A stretch of DNA of 64,000 nt, taken from contig BCKT01000005.1 in the NCBI GenBank assembly GCA_003116875.1, forward strand, positions 1,674,001-1,738,000. Reading direction: 5' to 3'. The position numbers and the translations under genes are program-made. Shown here in pieces: positions 1-11,800 of this stretch; the first letter of the stretch is position 1, and every line of letters begins with the position of its first letter. The stretch comes from Takashimella koratensis (Eukaryota > Basidiomycota > Tremellomycetes > Trichosporonales > Tetragoniomycetaceae). The notes beneath the pieces are model-generated. The model had not been told where the DNA came from, searched no databases, and saw only the letters and a program-made list of their open reading frames with translations.

Positions 1-587
1 ACAGAGCCAGGATAGAACCATGCTTCATCAACTCACTGCTTGGACAGCGAATACGGATCCTCCTGGTTAGGGCGTTAGCTTTGAGTTGCAGTATTCCAGC
101 CTCCCCTACTCACACCCTGGTATGCGTCCGTCTCAGCGAAAGGGATCCGCGCATACTTGACATGCTCTGGGGGAGTATATGATAGCCCCACGGCATTTAC
201 CGAGCTCGCCTGGACGATCCGATCGATTCCCTTTCCCGCCGCTGTCCGAAGAACATTGTAACTACTCGTCACGTTAAGATTGTGCACTAGCCTACCGTCG
301 TGCCCGCCTGGTTTCGGGATCGCCGCCATGTGAACCACCCCGTCGATCCTCCCACTGCCTGCTTGGCTGTGAGCCTCTGCGCGGTCAAAGAGCTCGTCGA
401 TTTGCTTGATGTCTGTCAGGTCGGCAGGGTGGAACACGACCTTGTCGTTGTCGGTCGGAAGGGTGCGAGGAGTGACTACGTCGGTCGCTAGTACTCGGTG
501 ACCCGCAGCCGCGAGGTACTTCAGGACGTGAGAACCGATGGTTCCCGCCGCCCCGGTGAGGAGTATGTTACGAGGTGCGGGTAGCAT
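1..587 (-). CDS. NAD-dependent epimerase/dehydratase-type SDR (3' part outside the window)
   Basis: Extended short-chain dehydrogenase/reductase. The first exon (114-587) opens with a Rossmann nucleotide-binding loop, TGAAGTIG at residues 11-18, and later has VVHMAA and SSVNAVG, the usual NAD-binding and active-site serine strands of epimerase-like proteins. A GTGAGT donor follows at 113-108. The next exon (37-62) reads EDPYSLSKQ, which supplies the catalytic Tyr-x-x-x-Lys, so the family call is secure. A second GTGAGT donor at 36-31 begins an intron that runs off the window edge. Substrate unknown; many fungal relatives are annotated only as NAD(P)-binding epimerases. The start at 587 is the first Met and sits five residues before the first beta strand, as is normal. 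Confidence 0.85.
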
Positions 588-805
588 ATCAGGCGAGTGA
601 GAAAAGATGAGTGAGATGGACGCAGCGGTGGGTTTTGTCGACTGGTACAGTCGGATGACGTCGGCATGAGATCGGACCGCGACTCGGGCAATTCTTCAGT
701 TGGTTCTGCCGTGTTGGCCTCCGGCTTGCTCAGCGTCCACAACATCTCCGAACGGCTTTCCCTAGAAGATCACTCCCATACATAGCCAAGCTCGATGGGA
801 AATGA

Positions 806-2836
806 CTACAGTAAACCCCGCTCCCTCGCCTCTCGCAACGCCCGCCCGTCGGGGCCCGGTTCGTTGATTACCTCAGTCCAATGCGGCGGCCCCCTGCGTA
901 GCCTACTATGGGGCAGCTGCGTGAATGCGTCTTTCTCCGACCATGAGTATCCCTTCTCGACGCGTCTAATCGTGGGTGTCCTCGTAGTGACTGCGGATAG
1001 GACTGCGAGTGCTCGTTGACGAACGTCTCCGGGTCTGAGTCGTGACGTTAGCTGCTAGGGTCTCAGAGGAGAGTGCAGGTACTCACTTGAGACGGTAAGC
1101 TGGCGGGGTCATGCCTGATCCAAAAGTCCCATCGACGTGGTTGGAACACAGCAGGGCGATTATGATCGCGAGGATGTGAAAGGGGACGATGGAGAACGCG
1201 ATAGTGTAGAACGCTGTCAAGGAGCTGGCTTCGAACCCCATCCAGCTGGCTTTGCATCCTGGGAGGTTGGTACGAGGGTAGCACATGCCCGAGAGCACCG
1301 CTTCATCTGGGTCGGTGTCAGCTTATACCGCCTGGCTTTAGAAAAGGTCGAGGGTAGGCTATACGGAATGATGGCCACTCACGTAATGGGCTGTAGTAGC
1401 CACAACACATCAGGTACCCCTGGATCGTAAGTCTATCTGACTGGGAGAGGTATTGGCTCCACGCCTGGTTCAGCTTTCCTGATAGGTTCAGGTTGTTTCG
1501 CTTGTAGCTCGGGTACCCAACCAGGCAGATGGATAGGAGACACGGCCAGAGAAGGAGATTGTAGAAGGCGAGGATGGGGCGGGAGTTCAGGAGGGTACCG
1601 AAGAGGCCAATGAAACCGGCGAGTATGAGAAGGACGCAAGCGAGAGACAGGTCTGCAGCGTAATGTTAGCAGGCAGTAGGGCATGAGACGGAGGGGAGGA
1701 TGGAGAGGAAGACGTACAAATGACGAGGTCTGGATCCGAGGCGAGAATGACTTGTGACCCGTCTTCGGATCTCGACAAGAGGACCACGGCCCATATGCTT
1801 CCGGTCACCGAGTACGTCAACTCCTGTTATTTCTCAGCTCTATCGTCGTCGAGGGGGTTTATCATCTTCCTTGTGAACCTACCATGATTACTGAGAAGAG
1901 CAGGGCCCACTTGTATCCTGACCATTGGGGTTTCTTCTCCAGCACCGCGAGGGGGAACTTGTCTGTAAGGTTGGAAACACCCGAAGCCGTGCTGGCTGAG
2001 GACGATGTCGAGGCCACCGAGGCTCCCGAGTCGCTTTGTGACTTCTCAACTACATTGGAAGGCTTACACACCACTCGTGGGAGGTTCGCTGACGAGGTGT
2101 ACTTGGGAAGAGGTGGATGATAGGCCGGTAAATCCGTTGAGGAATCGTCGAGTATATATGGGTTGGTGTCGCGAGACCAATTGCGAGAGATGGACAGTGC
2201 TCGGAAGGGGTTACGAAGGTTGAGAAGTCTAGGGAGGTCGGACTGACGTGGTGTAGGTAGTTTGGAAGGTACGGAGGAGGTGGTGGTTTCGTTGGTCTCG
2301 GCTGAATGGACGGATGCGAGGGATGGGGAGAGAGATGGCGTAGTATCTTGGTCCCTCTCCCGCCGGAACAGATTGAGAGGGAGAGGAGGAACCGGTCGGT
2401 CGAGGTAGTTTTGCGCAAAGCGGATCGGCGCGGTGTTGGTTCTTCGTGCTAAGGGAGGTGGGGGTGGAGACGTTGGTGGGAGTGACGTGGGCCCAGCGAT
2501 GGTGGATACGGGTGAGAATGGAGGATAGGAGTGAATCTCGGGATATGCATGGGAGGGAGAAGGAACGATTCGGATCGTGGATGCACAGTAGGATTGAGAG
2601 TGAGAGAGGCGGGGAGACGGACGGTGATATCGTTCTGTCAGATCGGCATAGCCAACTGGGTTGGGCGAGAGGTCGGGTGGAGTAGGGATGGAGAGAGGAC
2701 TGAGGTGGGTGTTATTTGTGCTGTGGGTGGACGGGGGTTGGGTAAGAGAAGGAGAAGAAGAAGATGAGTGGGGCGAGTTGGGGTTGGGAGAACGGCGCCG
2801 AAGCCCGTTGAAGAGGTCCATCTGGTCGGGCGACAA
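806..2836 (-). CDS. Tetraspanin, basidiomycete Tsp2 type
   Basis: Four-pass membrane protein that organises membrane microdomains. I splice five exons: 1883-2836, 1718-1823, 1383-1652, 1087-1306, 806-1034. Exon 1 encodes a long Ser/Pro-rich cytosolic N-terminus (about 300 residues) running into TM1. Exon 3 carries TM2-TM3 and the extracellular CCG motif (MCCGYYSPL), exon 4 a second cysteine pair (CYPRTNLPGC) and TM4 followed by LCSNHVDGTFG, the hallmark end of fungal Tsp2 proteins. The last exon adds a charged cytosolic tail ending in ALREARERGLL and a TAG stop at 806-808. A stop directly after exon 4 (TGA at 1083-1085) is not the end: it overlaps a GTGAGT donor. In Cryptococcus, Tsp2 proteins affect cell separation and stress responses; whether that applies here is inference. 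Confidence 0.88.
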
Positions 2837-3208
2837 TGGTCACTGTACAGAGGAAGTGGCAGCGGTGTCGATGACGATGTCAGAAGCTGTCGGCGTCGTC
2901 AACGAATGTGTCAATGTCAGGTTGGTACCAGCACAGATGTTGATTGTTGGTATAGTTACACGTTGCATGCATGCATATGCGTGTGGTTAGACGTCGGTCA
3001 AGTCGGTGTTGAAGATCTAGGTGGCGAGTCTCGGCGGGTAGCACAACGGCGGTCGGTCGGAACTGAAATCAGTCAGTCGATTGCTTGGCAGACGTATCGG
3101 TCAATTCGGTGTCAGGACTTGACGATCAGGTCTGGTAGAGTTCATGTCATGCATTCACCTTACGATAAAGCTTTCATTCAGAGCAGGCCAGATCTATAAT
3201 AGGTGTGA
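2837..3208. other. Intergenic stretch upstream of the tetraspanin gene
   Basis: No gene seen. It holds the tetraspanin promoter and the 3' flank of the glucosidase, both on the minus strand. It includes a short TGCATGCATGCATATGC alternating tract near 2964-2981. Open frames here lack any recognisable domain or splice context. Confidence 0.5.
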
Positions 3209-5747
3209 TTAGGCGAGCAGGTACACCCTCCCTTCCCACGGCTCCAGCTCCACGCTCTGAGTCACTTCCGAGCCCTCCTTGGCGCTTCCATTCGTGATGA
3301 GCAACTTGGACCCGGTGACCTTCACCTCGGGCGGGACAATGAAAGTCGACTTGGCGCCGCGGCCTGAGCCACGAGAAAAGTTGAGGATGACGAGGACAGT
3401 TTGGGAGATTGTCGAGTCTGTTCGAAGCCAGGCGTAGGTCTCCTCGTTGGACTCGTCGAGCGGCTTGAACGCGCCTATGCGACTGTCAGCGCTGACTTTG
3501 AAAAGCAAAGAGTGGGAAGCTTGAGCAACAATCCGACCCACCGTAGATCAGCGCAGGGTAGGCCTTTCGAACCTTGAGCATCTTCTGCCAGAATTTCCAG
3601 ACCGACGCCGGGTCTTCCATCTGACCGGCCGCGTTCCAGTCGGCATAGTCGTCGTGTACCCTCATCCATGGCTTGGACTTGGAGAATCCCGCGTATTCGG
3701 TGTTGTCCCACTGTATTCTCATCAGACAAGCCCTTTTACCCCTCTTTTCAACTCTCCGATCCAACTCACCTGCATCGGGGTGCGCCCATTATCCCTCGCT
3801 GTCCTTCTGATACTCCTCAACACATCACTCATATCCGGATCCTTCTCTCCTGTGGTCTTCCGCCTGTACGCCCTCTCCCCTGCCATATTCTGGATCGTCT
3901 CGATGTCTTTGTACTCCTCCTCACCCCATTCTCGGGGGACGTTGCACAACCCAATCTCTTGGCCTTGGTAGATGAATTGAGTACCGCCAAGGGAAGAGTG
4001 GAACATGGAGAGGAGCTTGGCGGATTGCGCTCGGTCAGACGGATGGTCCGATGCCAATCGGGTGATCGTGCGAGGCTGGTCGTGGTTTTCGAGGCTAGAT
4101 CGCCGCCAAGGTAAGCTAATGCACAAATATCAAGATATCATAGTCTGGGTCGACCAATGAGCAGCTGGACTCCGTCACCTACTAGTTGCTGTTCCAGCCC
4201 CCGAGCTGCTCCATCTCAACTTGCCAAGCATTGAAGACCTTCTTCATACTGGAAAGCTTCCAGTCTTCCTTGGCAGTCCTGCCAAACCCTCCGTCCTCTC
4301 GGTCAAATGCGAAGCTGTGTACGTCAGTGTCTGCTGGCTTCTCACAGTCCCACAATTAGTTAGCTGTGAGAAACTCCGACGTACTGGTGGAAGTGGAAGA
4401 CCATCTGGAGCTCTTTCTCGGACGGGACCGAATACGGCGCGTACGTCACGATCGGGTCATTTCCTGGAGTTTCTCCAACCGCGAAGCAGTCGTAATGCTG
4501 CCCACCCAACACATCAGGTGTCAACATTGATTGAAATGGTGAATGGTAACACCAGATACCAGACTCACGACAAGGACCTCGCGATTCATCTCCTTGAGCC
4601 ACTCGTGGACCTTGGGACCGTTCATCGAGAGATTGCCAAAGTGCTGGTAGTCCCTGCCCGGCTGGGTGATAGGTGCATCCGGCAGACCCGGTGCCTTGGA
4701 AATGAAATTGATCTGGGAGGCTCAGTGTTCCTTTCCTCTCTTGAGGTGGATATATGTAGACTCACCACGTCCATGCGGAACCCGTCGGCACCACGGTCAA
4801 GCCACCACTTCATAGTGTTCCATACCTCTTGCCTCATCTCTGGATTCTCCCAGTTGAGGTCGGGTTGCTCGGTGAGGAACAGATGGAGGTAGTACTGCTG
4901 TGTGGGCTCGTCCCATTCCCAAGCCGAGCCGCTGTAGTCGTCAGCTGTCTCATGGTGTTTGTATCCACGTGCAGAGAGTCTTCCGGTGCAGTGCAGCATG
5001 TGGGTAGTGCTAGGTGTACGCAGGCCGAACTTACTCGCCGAACACAGACTTCCAGTTGTTGGGGGGGATACGAGCACCAGAGGCGTCCTGCTTGGCATCT
5101 CTCCAGATGTACCAGTCGCGCTTGGGGTTAGTCTTTGACGACTTGGACTCGAGGAACCACGGGTGCTGCGGGCGACATGGTCAGCTGTGTCCTCCCTCAT
5201 TCATAGCACATCTCGTAGCTAGGTGAAGGTCAGAGTCACGAGTCACCCACTTGGTCGCTCGAGTGGTTCACTACCAAATCCATGACCAACTTCATCCCCT
5301 TCTCATGACATGCGTCCCTCAACTTGTCCCAATCCTGCAACGTCCCATACCTAGGGTCGATATCACGGTAGTTTGAGATATCATACCCCATGTCCGCTTG
5401 GGGAGAGGCATAGATAGGGCTGAGCCAGATGATGTCTACCCCGAGGGAGTGGAGGTAGGGGACCTTGGAGAGAATGCCGAGGAGTGTCCCGTGTCCGTTG
5501 GACGCGTGGTCGGCGAACGACGCCTGTAGGGGGAGGGTAGGTCAGTGAGGCGTGTTGAGAGCAGTCAAGCTTTGGGATATGTAGATAGCAGGGGATTGCA
5601 CAGCATGTATCTAGTGGAGACACGGACATACCGGATACACTGCAACAAGTCAGTTCGACCCCTAGCAGCTCCAGCTCACAACTCACCTTGGTACACGATC
5701 GCCTCCTTCCACCACGCTCGATCAGAAGGCTTGGTAACAGTGAACAT
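3209..5747 (-). CDS. GH13 alpha-glucosidase, isomaltase-like (oligo-1,6-glucosidase)
   Basis: Hydrolyses terminal alpha-linked glucose from short oligosaccharides, probably in the cytosol (no signal peptide: the protein begins [20 protein letters not shown]). Multi-exon gene with all GH13 landmarks in order: [19 protein letters not shown] (Asp nucleophile), AVGETPG (Glu acid/base) and ENHDQPR (transition-state Asp), then a C-terminal beta domain ending [11 protein letters not shown]. After splicing, the residue following the nucleophile is Val (MDVINFISK). In yeast enzymes Val at this position marks isomaltases, whereas maltases have Thr, so I prefer isomaltase activity. No maltose permease or MAL regulator lies next to it, so it is not in a classical MAL cluster. 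The start is the first Met before the conserved WWKEAIVYQ. Confidence 0.92.
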
Positions 5748-6437
5748 TTTAACGAAGATATGCAAGAACAAGCAGTCTCGAGGATGGGGAAGAGTGAAGA
5801 AACGCGATGACAACAGCGCAACTGCTATCTCAAGCTGGAGTGAGTTTTGGCAGATGACACGAGCGCAACTCGAGCACTACCACGGTAATTGGGGATGGGG
5901 TCGGACCGATTCAGCGCCGGCGGTAGCCATTGCCAATAAAGTGGTTTAAAAATGTCCAACAGGTGGAGGAGCCCTGAGAGTGACCATTTTTAAGACCACA
6001 GATGTGTCACAGGTCGACCTGGTCGCGCTATGGATGCATGGGCAGCCCTGCTTTGCACTCCCCTCGCGGTCGTCTAGCTTCCGCGGACAACGCTACGCCA
6101 CATGCAGTCTCTATCATCCTCCGGCGCGGCCGTAAGCTCTCCGTGGCGTGTTTTGTGGATTTTGGTGATCAAGTTTGCTCGCGTGGTATTCATGTGGTCG
6201 GAGCGTTGGCGCATGTCATCGGTTTGTCGAGAGATTACATCATACGCCGGCGGTCGGTGGGTTCATATACAACATCGTCACATCTGCTAGGGGGGTCAAC
6301 TGGTCACACACCACTGACGTCTATACCAGTCCTCATCGAGGGAACGGGTACGTACATGCCATGTATAAATCTCGATATGTGTTCAGCGCTGTGTTTCTGC
6401 AATTCCCAAGTATCTTCAGCCAACCTTTGCTCGAATC
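5748..6437. promoter_or_regulatory. Divergent promoter region, glucosidase (-) and 6PGDH-like (+)
   Basis: 690 bp between two head-to-head starts. A TATAAAT element at 6364-6370 lies 74 bp before the plus-strand ATG at 6438 and is a plausible TATA box. Overlapping open frames at 6002-6514 have no coherent protein signal. I see no other feature. Confidence 0.55.
6364..6370 (+). promoter_or_regulatory. TATA box candidate for the 6PGDH-like gene
   Basis: TATAAAT, 74 bp upstream of the ATG at 6438, at a usual fungal distance. Sequence match only. Confidence 0.45.
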
Positions 6438-8480
6438 ATGGGCAAGCTCGATCAGGACGTGCACGATCTCGAGGTCGGAGTCATCGGGGGAGGCTCTATG
6501 GGCGGTGTGAGTAGATATTTATGAACAGGGACGTCCCTCTCGGCTGAACGTTGCAGGGTCTAACATTGCTTGCGGCCGAGCATGGGAGCAAAGTCGGGCT
6601 GTACGATTACTCGCAAGACGCAGTCTCAGGTATCCTCGCCAACGCAGAGAAGGACAACAAGGTCGATTCCTCCCTCGTTCACGGTTTCACCTCGCTCGAG
6701 AAGCTGGTTGCTGCATTCAAGAAACCTGGTGACCGTATCCTCATCCTCAGTCTGCCGCATGGGAAACCGGTCGATGGGATTCTGGACGATCTCGAGAAAG
6801 TATTGGATAAGGGCGACATCGTGGTAGATGCGGGAAACGAGTGGTGGGCCGAGACGGAGAGGCGACAGGCGCGGGCGAAGGAGAAGGGGATTGAGTGGGT
6901 TGGAATGGGCGTAAGCGGCGGATGTGAGTTTGGGTCAGGAGGGCGGGAAGGATCGGGTGAGAGGAAGAGCTGATGAAGATACAGATCAAGCAGCGCGTCA
7001 CGGACCGTCAATGTCTCCAGGGTGCACGGATGCAGCGTGGAAGCGAATCCAGTCGTACCTCGAGAAGTGGTGTGCTCATACACCGAAGGGAGAGCCCTGT
7101 GTCGCACACATGGGTCCAGGTGGTGCAGGTCACTGTGAGTAGAAACGGCAAGATCGAGAGTGCATCAGCTGACGGAGATTGAAGACGTCAAGATGATCCA
7201 TAACGGTATCGGTGAGCTCTACCTTGTCTGCCAATGTTGACTTCAGAACACGCCCACCTGTCGATTCTGTGCGAGGTGCGAGGTCTTCTCGTCCACTGCC
7301 TTGGATTCAGTAATGACGACGTCGCCAACCTCTTCGAGTCGTGGGTTACCTCCTCGACCGATCCGCTCAGGGGCAACTTCTTGCTCGGGATCGGGTACAA
7401 GGGACTCCGATTCAAGAAGGGTGATCATGTCAAGAATCAAGAAGGGATTGTTGAGAGTATCGAAGACAAGGTGACACAAGACGTCGATCTCTCTGAGGTA
7501 AGTACAGGAGTCGAACGTGAGAGGAGGAGCCAGATAGGGCACGGGTGGCCGAGAAGCCGATATCTAACCTCTTTGCGTACAGGGCACGGGGACGTGGTCG
7601 ACACGAGAGATTGCCGAACGTCACATCGCAGCCCCGGCGATCGCAGCATCACACCAGCTCCGTGTCATCTCTGCAAACAGGGACGAGCGACTCAAGGTGG
7701 TTAAAAACTTCAAGGTCCCCCAGCCCCACAAGCTTGACTCAAAACACACCGACGGTCTTCTTCAAGATATACATGACGCGGTGTACGCCGGTATCCTGAG
7801 TTCTTTCGTCCAGGGCTTGGAGGTGAGCTCGAGCTTTTCTTCTCCTTGTGCCTCCCTCTCACACGAGGCACGCTCACGCAGCTCAGATGATCACTCGCGC
7901 GTCGACTGATCAGGAGTGGAATGTCTCGCTCAAGGACTGCCTCCTCATCTGGCGAGCAGGCTGTATCATCCAGTCCGGTAAGCCAGGATACGGCGGACAA
8001 CGCGCTCGAGCTATGCTAACCCTTACTAGACGGTATCACGGACCTCCTCCTCCCTCTTGTCTCACCATTTCCCCCGTCCAAACCCATCAACCTCCTCTCC
8101 TCGATCCCCGATCTCGCTGCTGAGCTGGCCAAGACTTATAAAGCGACGAAACGCGTCTACTCTCTGACGATTGAGGCGGACGCGGTCGCACCTGCTCTCG
8201 GAGCGACATTTGAGTGGATGAAGAGTATTGGTGGGAAGGACTTGCCGACTGACTTTGAGGAGATGGAACTCGACTGTGAGTGGGTCTGGATAGTTCCTTA
8301 CCTCGGCAAGCTACTGACGACAACCCCCTTTGACCAGACTTTGGACACCACAAGTGAGTCCTTTGGCCAGTGTCATGGGTTCAGCAACACTGACTATCCT
8401 TGCGCAGCTACGACATCAAAGGCAAGCTCGAGCCTGGACACGAAAAGGGCAAGTACCACACCGAGTTCCAGCCGGTCTAA
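6438..8480 (+). CDS. 6-phosphogluconate dehydrogenase-like protein (divergent paralog)
   Basis: NADP-dependent dehydrogenase fold. The protein starts MGKLDQDVHDLEVGVIGGGSMGG; an intron splits this Rossmann motif. It continues with ILSLPHGKPVD, VVDAGNEWW, the substrate-binding MGPGGAGHYVKMIHNGIE signature (with Lys-x-x-His-Asn-Gly), and an all-helical C-terminal domain ending GKYHTEFQPV. The order and length (roughly 500 residues over about ten exons) match Gnd1-type enzymes, which catalyse the oxidative decarboxylation of the pentose phosphate pathway. However, the nucleotide loop is GGGSMGG rather than the usual GLAVMG, and the ending differs from housekeeping Gnd1. I read it as a second, divergent member; its substrate may not be 6-phosphogluconate. 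Confidence 0.82.
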
Positions 8481-8846
8481 GAGGTTGTCCTGTTGTTCTG
8501 CTCCCTCTCGACTCGTGCCTTTCTTGTCTGCTCCCGTACACTGGTGTAGAGTAAGACGTAGCTGCCTGACTCCATTGTTCTTTGATCGTGGTTGATCCAG
8601 GCTACACGATAAATCCTAATAAGACTCCTTTGGATGCATTACAAATCTGCTTCCGCTCTTAATGCCTGCCCCATTGATTCCTAATTGGACCTCCTTAACT
8701 CCGGGAATCCGGCTAAGTGCGATGCGATGCGGTTACATGCGGTCATCTGATAACAATCTAAAAGTACAGGTATCCATCCATCCCCTCGACCCAACCCCAC
8801 CCCATCCACAATCCTCACCATCGCTCACCACGTCCAAGCCACCACC
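8481..8846. other. Intergenic, promoter of AMS1
   Basis: 366 bp between two plus-strand genes. Rich in CCATCC/CCACC runs just before the AMS1 ATG (8765-8846), typical of a pyrimidine-rich fungal leader. No gene seen. Confidence 0.4.
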
Positions 8847-11800
8847 ATGGACAGAGCTCAGGGCAGCATGGCCCATCCAGCAGCGCACAAGAAGCACCAC
8901 AACTATCCTGTCCTCAATCACGAGGCCCGTGAGTCGCTCCTTCTCCGTCCAATCACTGTTCTCGCTCCACTCATCACTCAACATGCTGCGCAACGAGATA
9001 CCACTGACACCACCGTTCAGGCTACAAGCACCTCGATTCGACTCGTGGGAGGCTCGGCCAGTTCATCGTACGCTCTCCATCCATACTGTCCTCCTCCACA
9101 TCGTACTGACCCATCGTCCAGGGCGGCCACTTTGCATCAGTCAACCTCTCTGCTCTCCACTTTGCGCACAGACTAGACGACGAAGATCACGTCAAGCTTG
9201 AAGTCTGGTCAGCCCCGGGTCACTCCAAGCCTACTTTCGAAGAGGCCAAACGACAAGTTTATAAGCCAGCCAAGAAGGGCGACAGGTTTGGGCCCAGCTG
9301 GGTAAGTCGGAGCCCACGAGACAAGCGTGGATGCTGACCGAGGGCACAGACCAACCACTGGTTCAAGGTAACCCTGCACATTCCAAAGGAGTGGGAGGAG
9401 TATGAGCGAGTTCAACGTGAGTTCAGCGTCCCTATGACGCTCATTTTGGATTGTGCTGAATCTTTGACCAGTCGAGTTTGACTGCTCTGGCGAGGCCATG
9501 GTCTTTGACACCAATGGCGAGCCGTACCATGGTGAGTCTTGATGATGGGTCATACCATCACCACTCCCTCCATCCCTCCATCCCTCCATCGCAGACAAGA
9601 TCCCGGTAGAACCCTTACTAACGATGCCCAGGTCTCACTGGCGGCTTCGACGGCGACCGCCGCGTCGAGTTCATCATCCCTGACACCGCTCGCAAAGCCG
9701 GTGTCGCGCACTACTATATCGAAGCCAGCTGTAACGGCATGTTCGGTCAAAACGGAATGGACCCACCCGATCCCAACAAGTATTACAGCCTCAACAGCGC
9801 CGACCTCGTTGTTCCCAACATGGAAGCCTGGAGGCTCATGTGGGACTTTGATACCCTCCGCCAAATCGTGGACAATATCCCCGGTGACTGCTCGCTCTCC
9901 CAGCGGGCGCTGTACGCGGCCAATGAGATCATGAATGTCTTCCAGCAGGGTGAACTTGAGAGTGTACCGAAGGCACGCAAGGTTGCCGACGCGGTTCTGG
10001 GCGAGGCGTGGGAGTCGGAGATCTTCAAGGAGAGTCGTAAGGCGGCAGAGCAAAAGGGCACCCTCTGGGGCGTTGGTCACTGGTAAGCTGACCTCTCTCC
10101 ATGTTTGTCAAGACTCCTCACTGACCATTGCTAGCCACATTGATACCGCTTGGCTCTGGCCATTCTCCGTCACGCAGCAGAAGGCCGCTCGCTCCTGGTC
10201 GACCCAGTGTGATCTCATGGATCGGTACCCGGAACACCGCTTCTCTGCCACTCAGGCGCAGCAGTTCAAGTGGGTCGAACAACTCTACCCGGGCTTGTTC
10301 CAGCGTATCAAGGACAAGGTCGCCGTCGGGACATTCCAGCCTCTTGGATGCACGTGGGTCGAGATGGACACCAACATGCCTTCGGGCGAGGCGCTGTGTC
10401 GGCAGTTCCTCTATGGGCAGAGGTACTATGAGAGCAGGTTTGGATTTAGGTCAGAGACTTTTGTCCTTCCTGATACCTGTGAGCTGCTTCCTTCGGACCA
10501 TACCTGGCTTTCTACTAACACGAGCCTGCAGTTGGGTACTCGAGTCAGCTACCTCAGATCTGTCGACTTTCTGGCGCTCCCAACTTCTTCACCCAGAAGT
10601 TGTCTTGGAACGCAATGTGAGTATATCAAAGTTGGGAAGGAGGGTACAAGCTAACCACTCATTAGCAACTCGTTCCCCCACTCGACTTTCAACTGGGTCG
10701 GCTTGGATGGATCTCAGATTCTCGCACACATGACCCCGGTTGACAACTACAACAGCCAGTGAGCGTCAACGTCTGGCAATGCACTGACTTACTCAGGTGC
10801 AACATCGATGACATTCGTCGAGGCATGACCGGCCACAAGAACCTTGAAGTGACGTGTGAGTTAACCAGCTTATGAGAGAGAAGATGAAAAGCTAACTTAA
10901 TCTAGCAAACGCGCTGCTCTTGTTCGGCAACGGTGACGGCGGTGGTGGTCCCACTCCCCCGATGCTGGAAAAGCTTCGTCGTGCTCGCGCTGTGAGCAAG
11001 CAGAAGGACGCTGGTGGACAGTTGCCATTGGTTAAGATGGGCGGAAGCTTTGACGAGTTCTATACCGCTGTTCGCGACGAAACAAAGGGTGGATCTCTTC
11101 TTCCCATCTGGTACGTCTGGTGAAGCGTGAAGGGGGTTTAGGCTTGTCTCATCACTAACGGACAATAGGCGCGGAGAGCTATACTTCGAGCTTCATCGAG
11201 GAACCTATACCTCGCACGGATCGATCAAGAAGGGTAACAGGAAGAGTGAGATCTTGATGCGTGAGGCAGAGTTCGCCACCGCCATGGCGAGCCTCGTCGA
11301 CTCGTCGTACACATACCCTACAGAGGTGAGTTAATGTACATCAGTGAAGACACGCTGATCATCAGAAAATCCATGCGGCGTGGGAAGACCTCCTGCTGTG
11401 CCAGTTCCACGACGTCCTCCCCGGTAGCGCCATCTCTATGGTGAGCGATTCTGGCAAATTACAGATCTCCTTCGATGTCAACTTACACCATATCGCAGGT
11501 CTACGAAGATGCAGAGGAGAAATACCTCAAACTTCGTACTGCTATCGGCGATGTCATCGAAGAAGCTCGTAAAGTCCTCTTCCGCAACTCGGGCATCCGC
11601 GACGAAGTTGGGAAGACCGATGTCGGAGTCGTCGGCTCCGTCTTCGCTGTCAACTCGATCCACGGCTACCCTCGTCGTGAAGTCGTATGGTCTCAGCTCT
11701 GGCCGCAGGCTGGTGCCGAGAGCCACTTTGGCCAGATCTCACCCCATAAACGCGCAGGATTCATGGTCGTGGAGACGGATGAGAGTGGGCTAGGCGTGCC

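Noticed and set aside
1083..1085. TGA as the end of the tetraspanin
   Set aside because: It overlaps a GTGAGT donor; the next exon (806-1034) stays in frame and encodes a typical charged Tsp2 tail.
6002..6514. 170-residue plus-strand open frame before the 6PGDH-like gene
   Set aside because: No domain, no initiation context, overlaps the true start at 6438 in another frame, and includes the TATA box.
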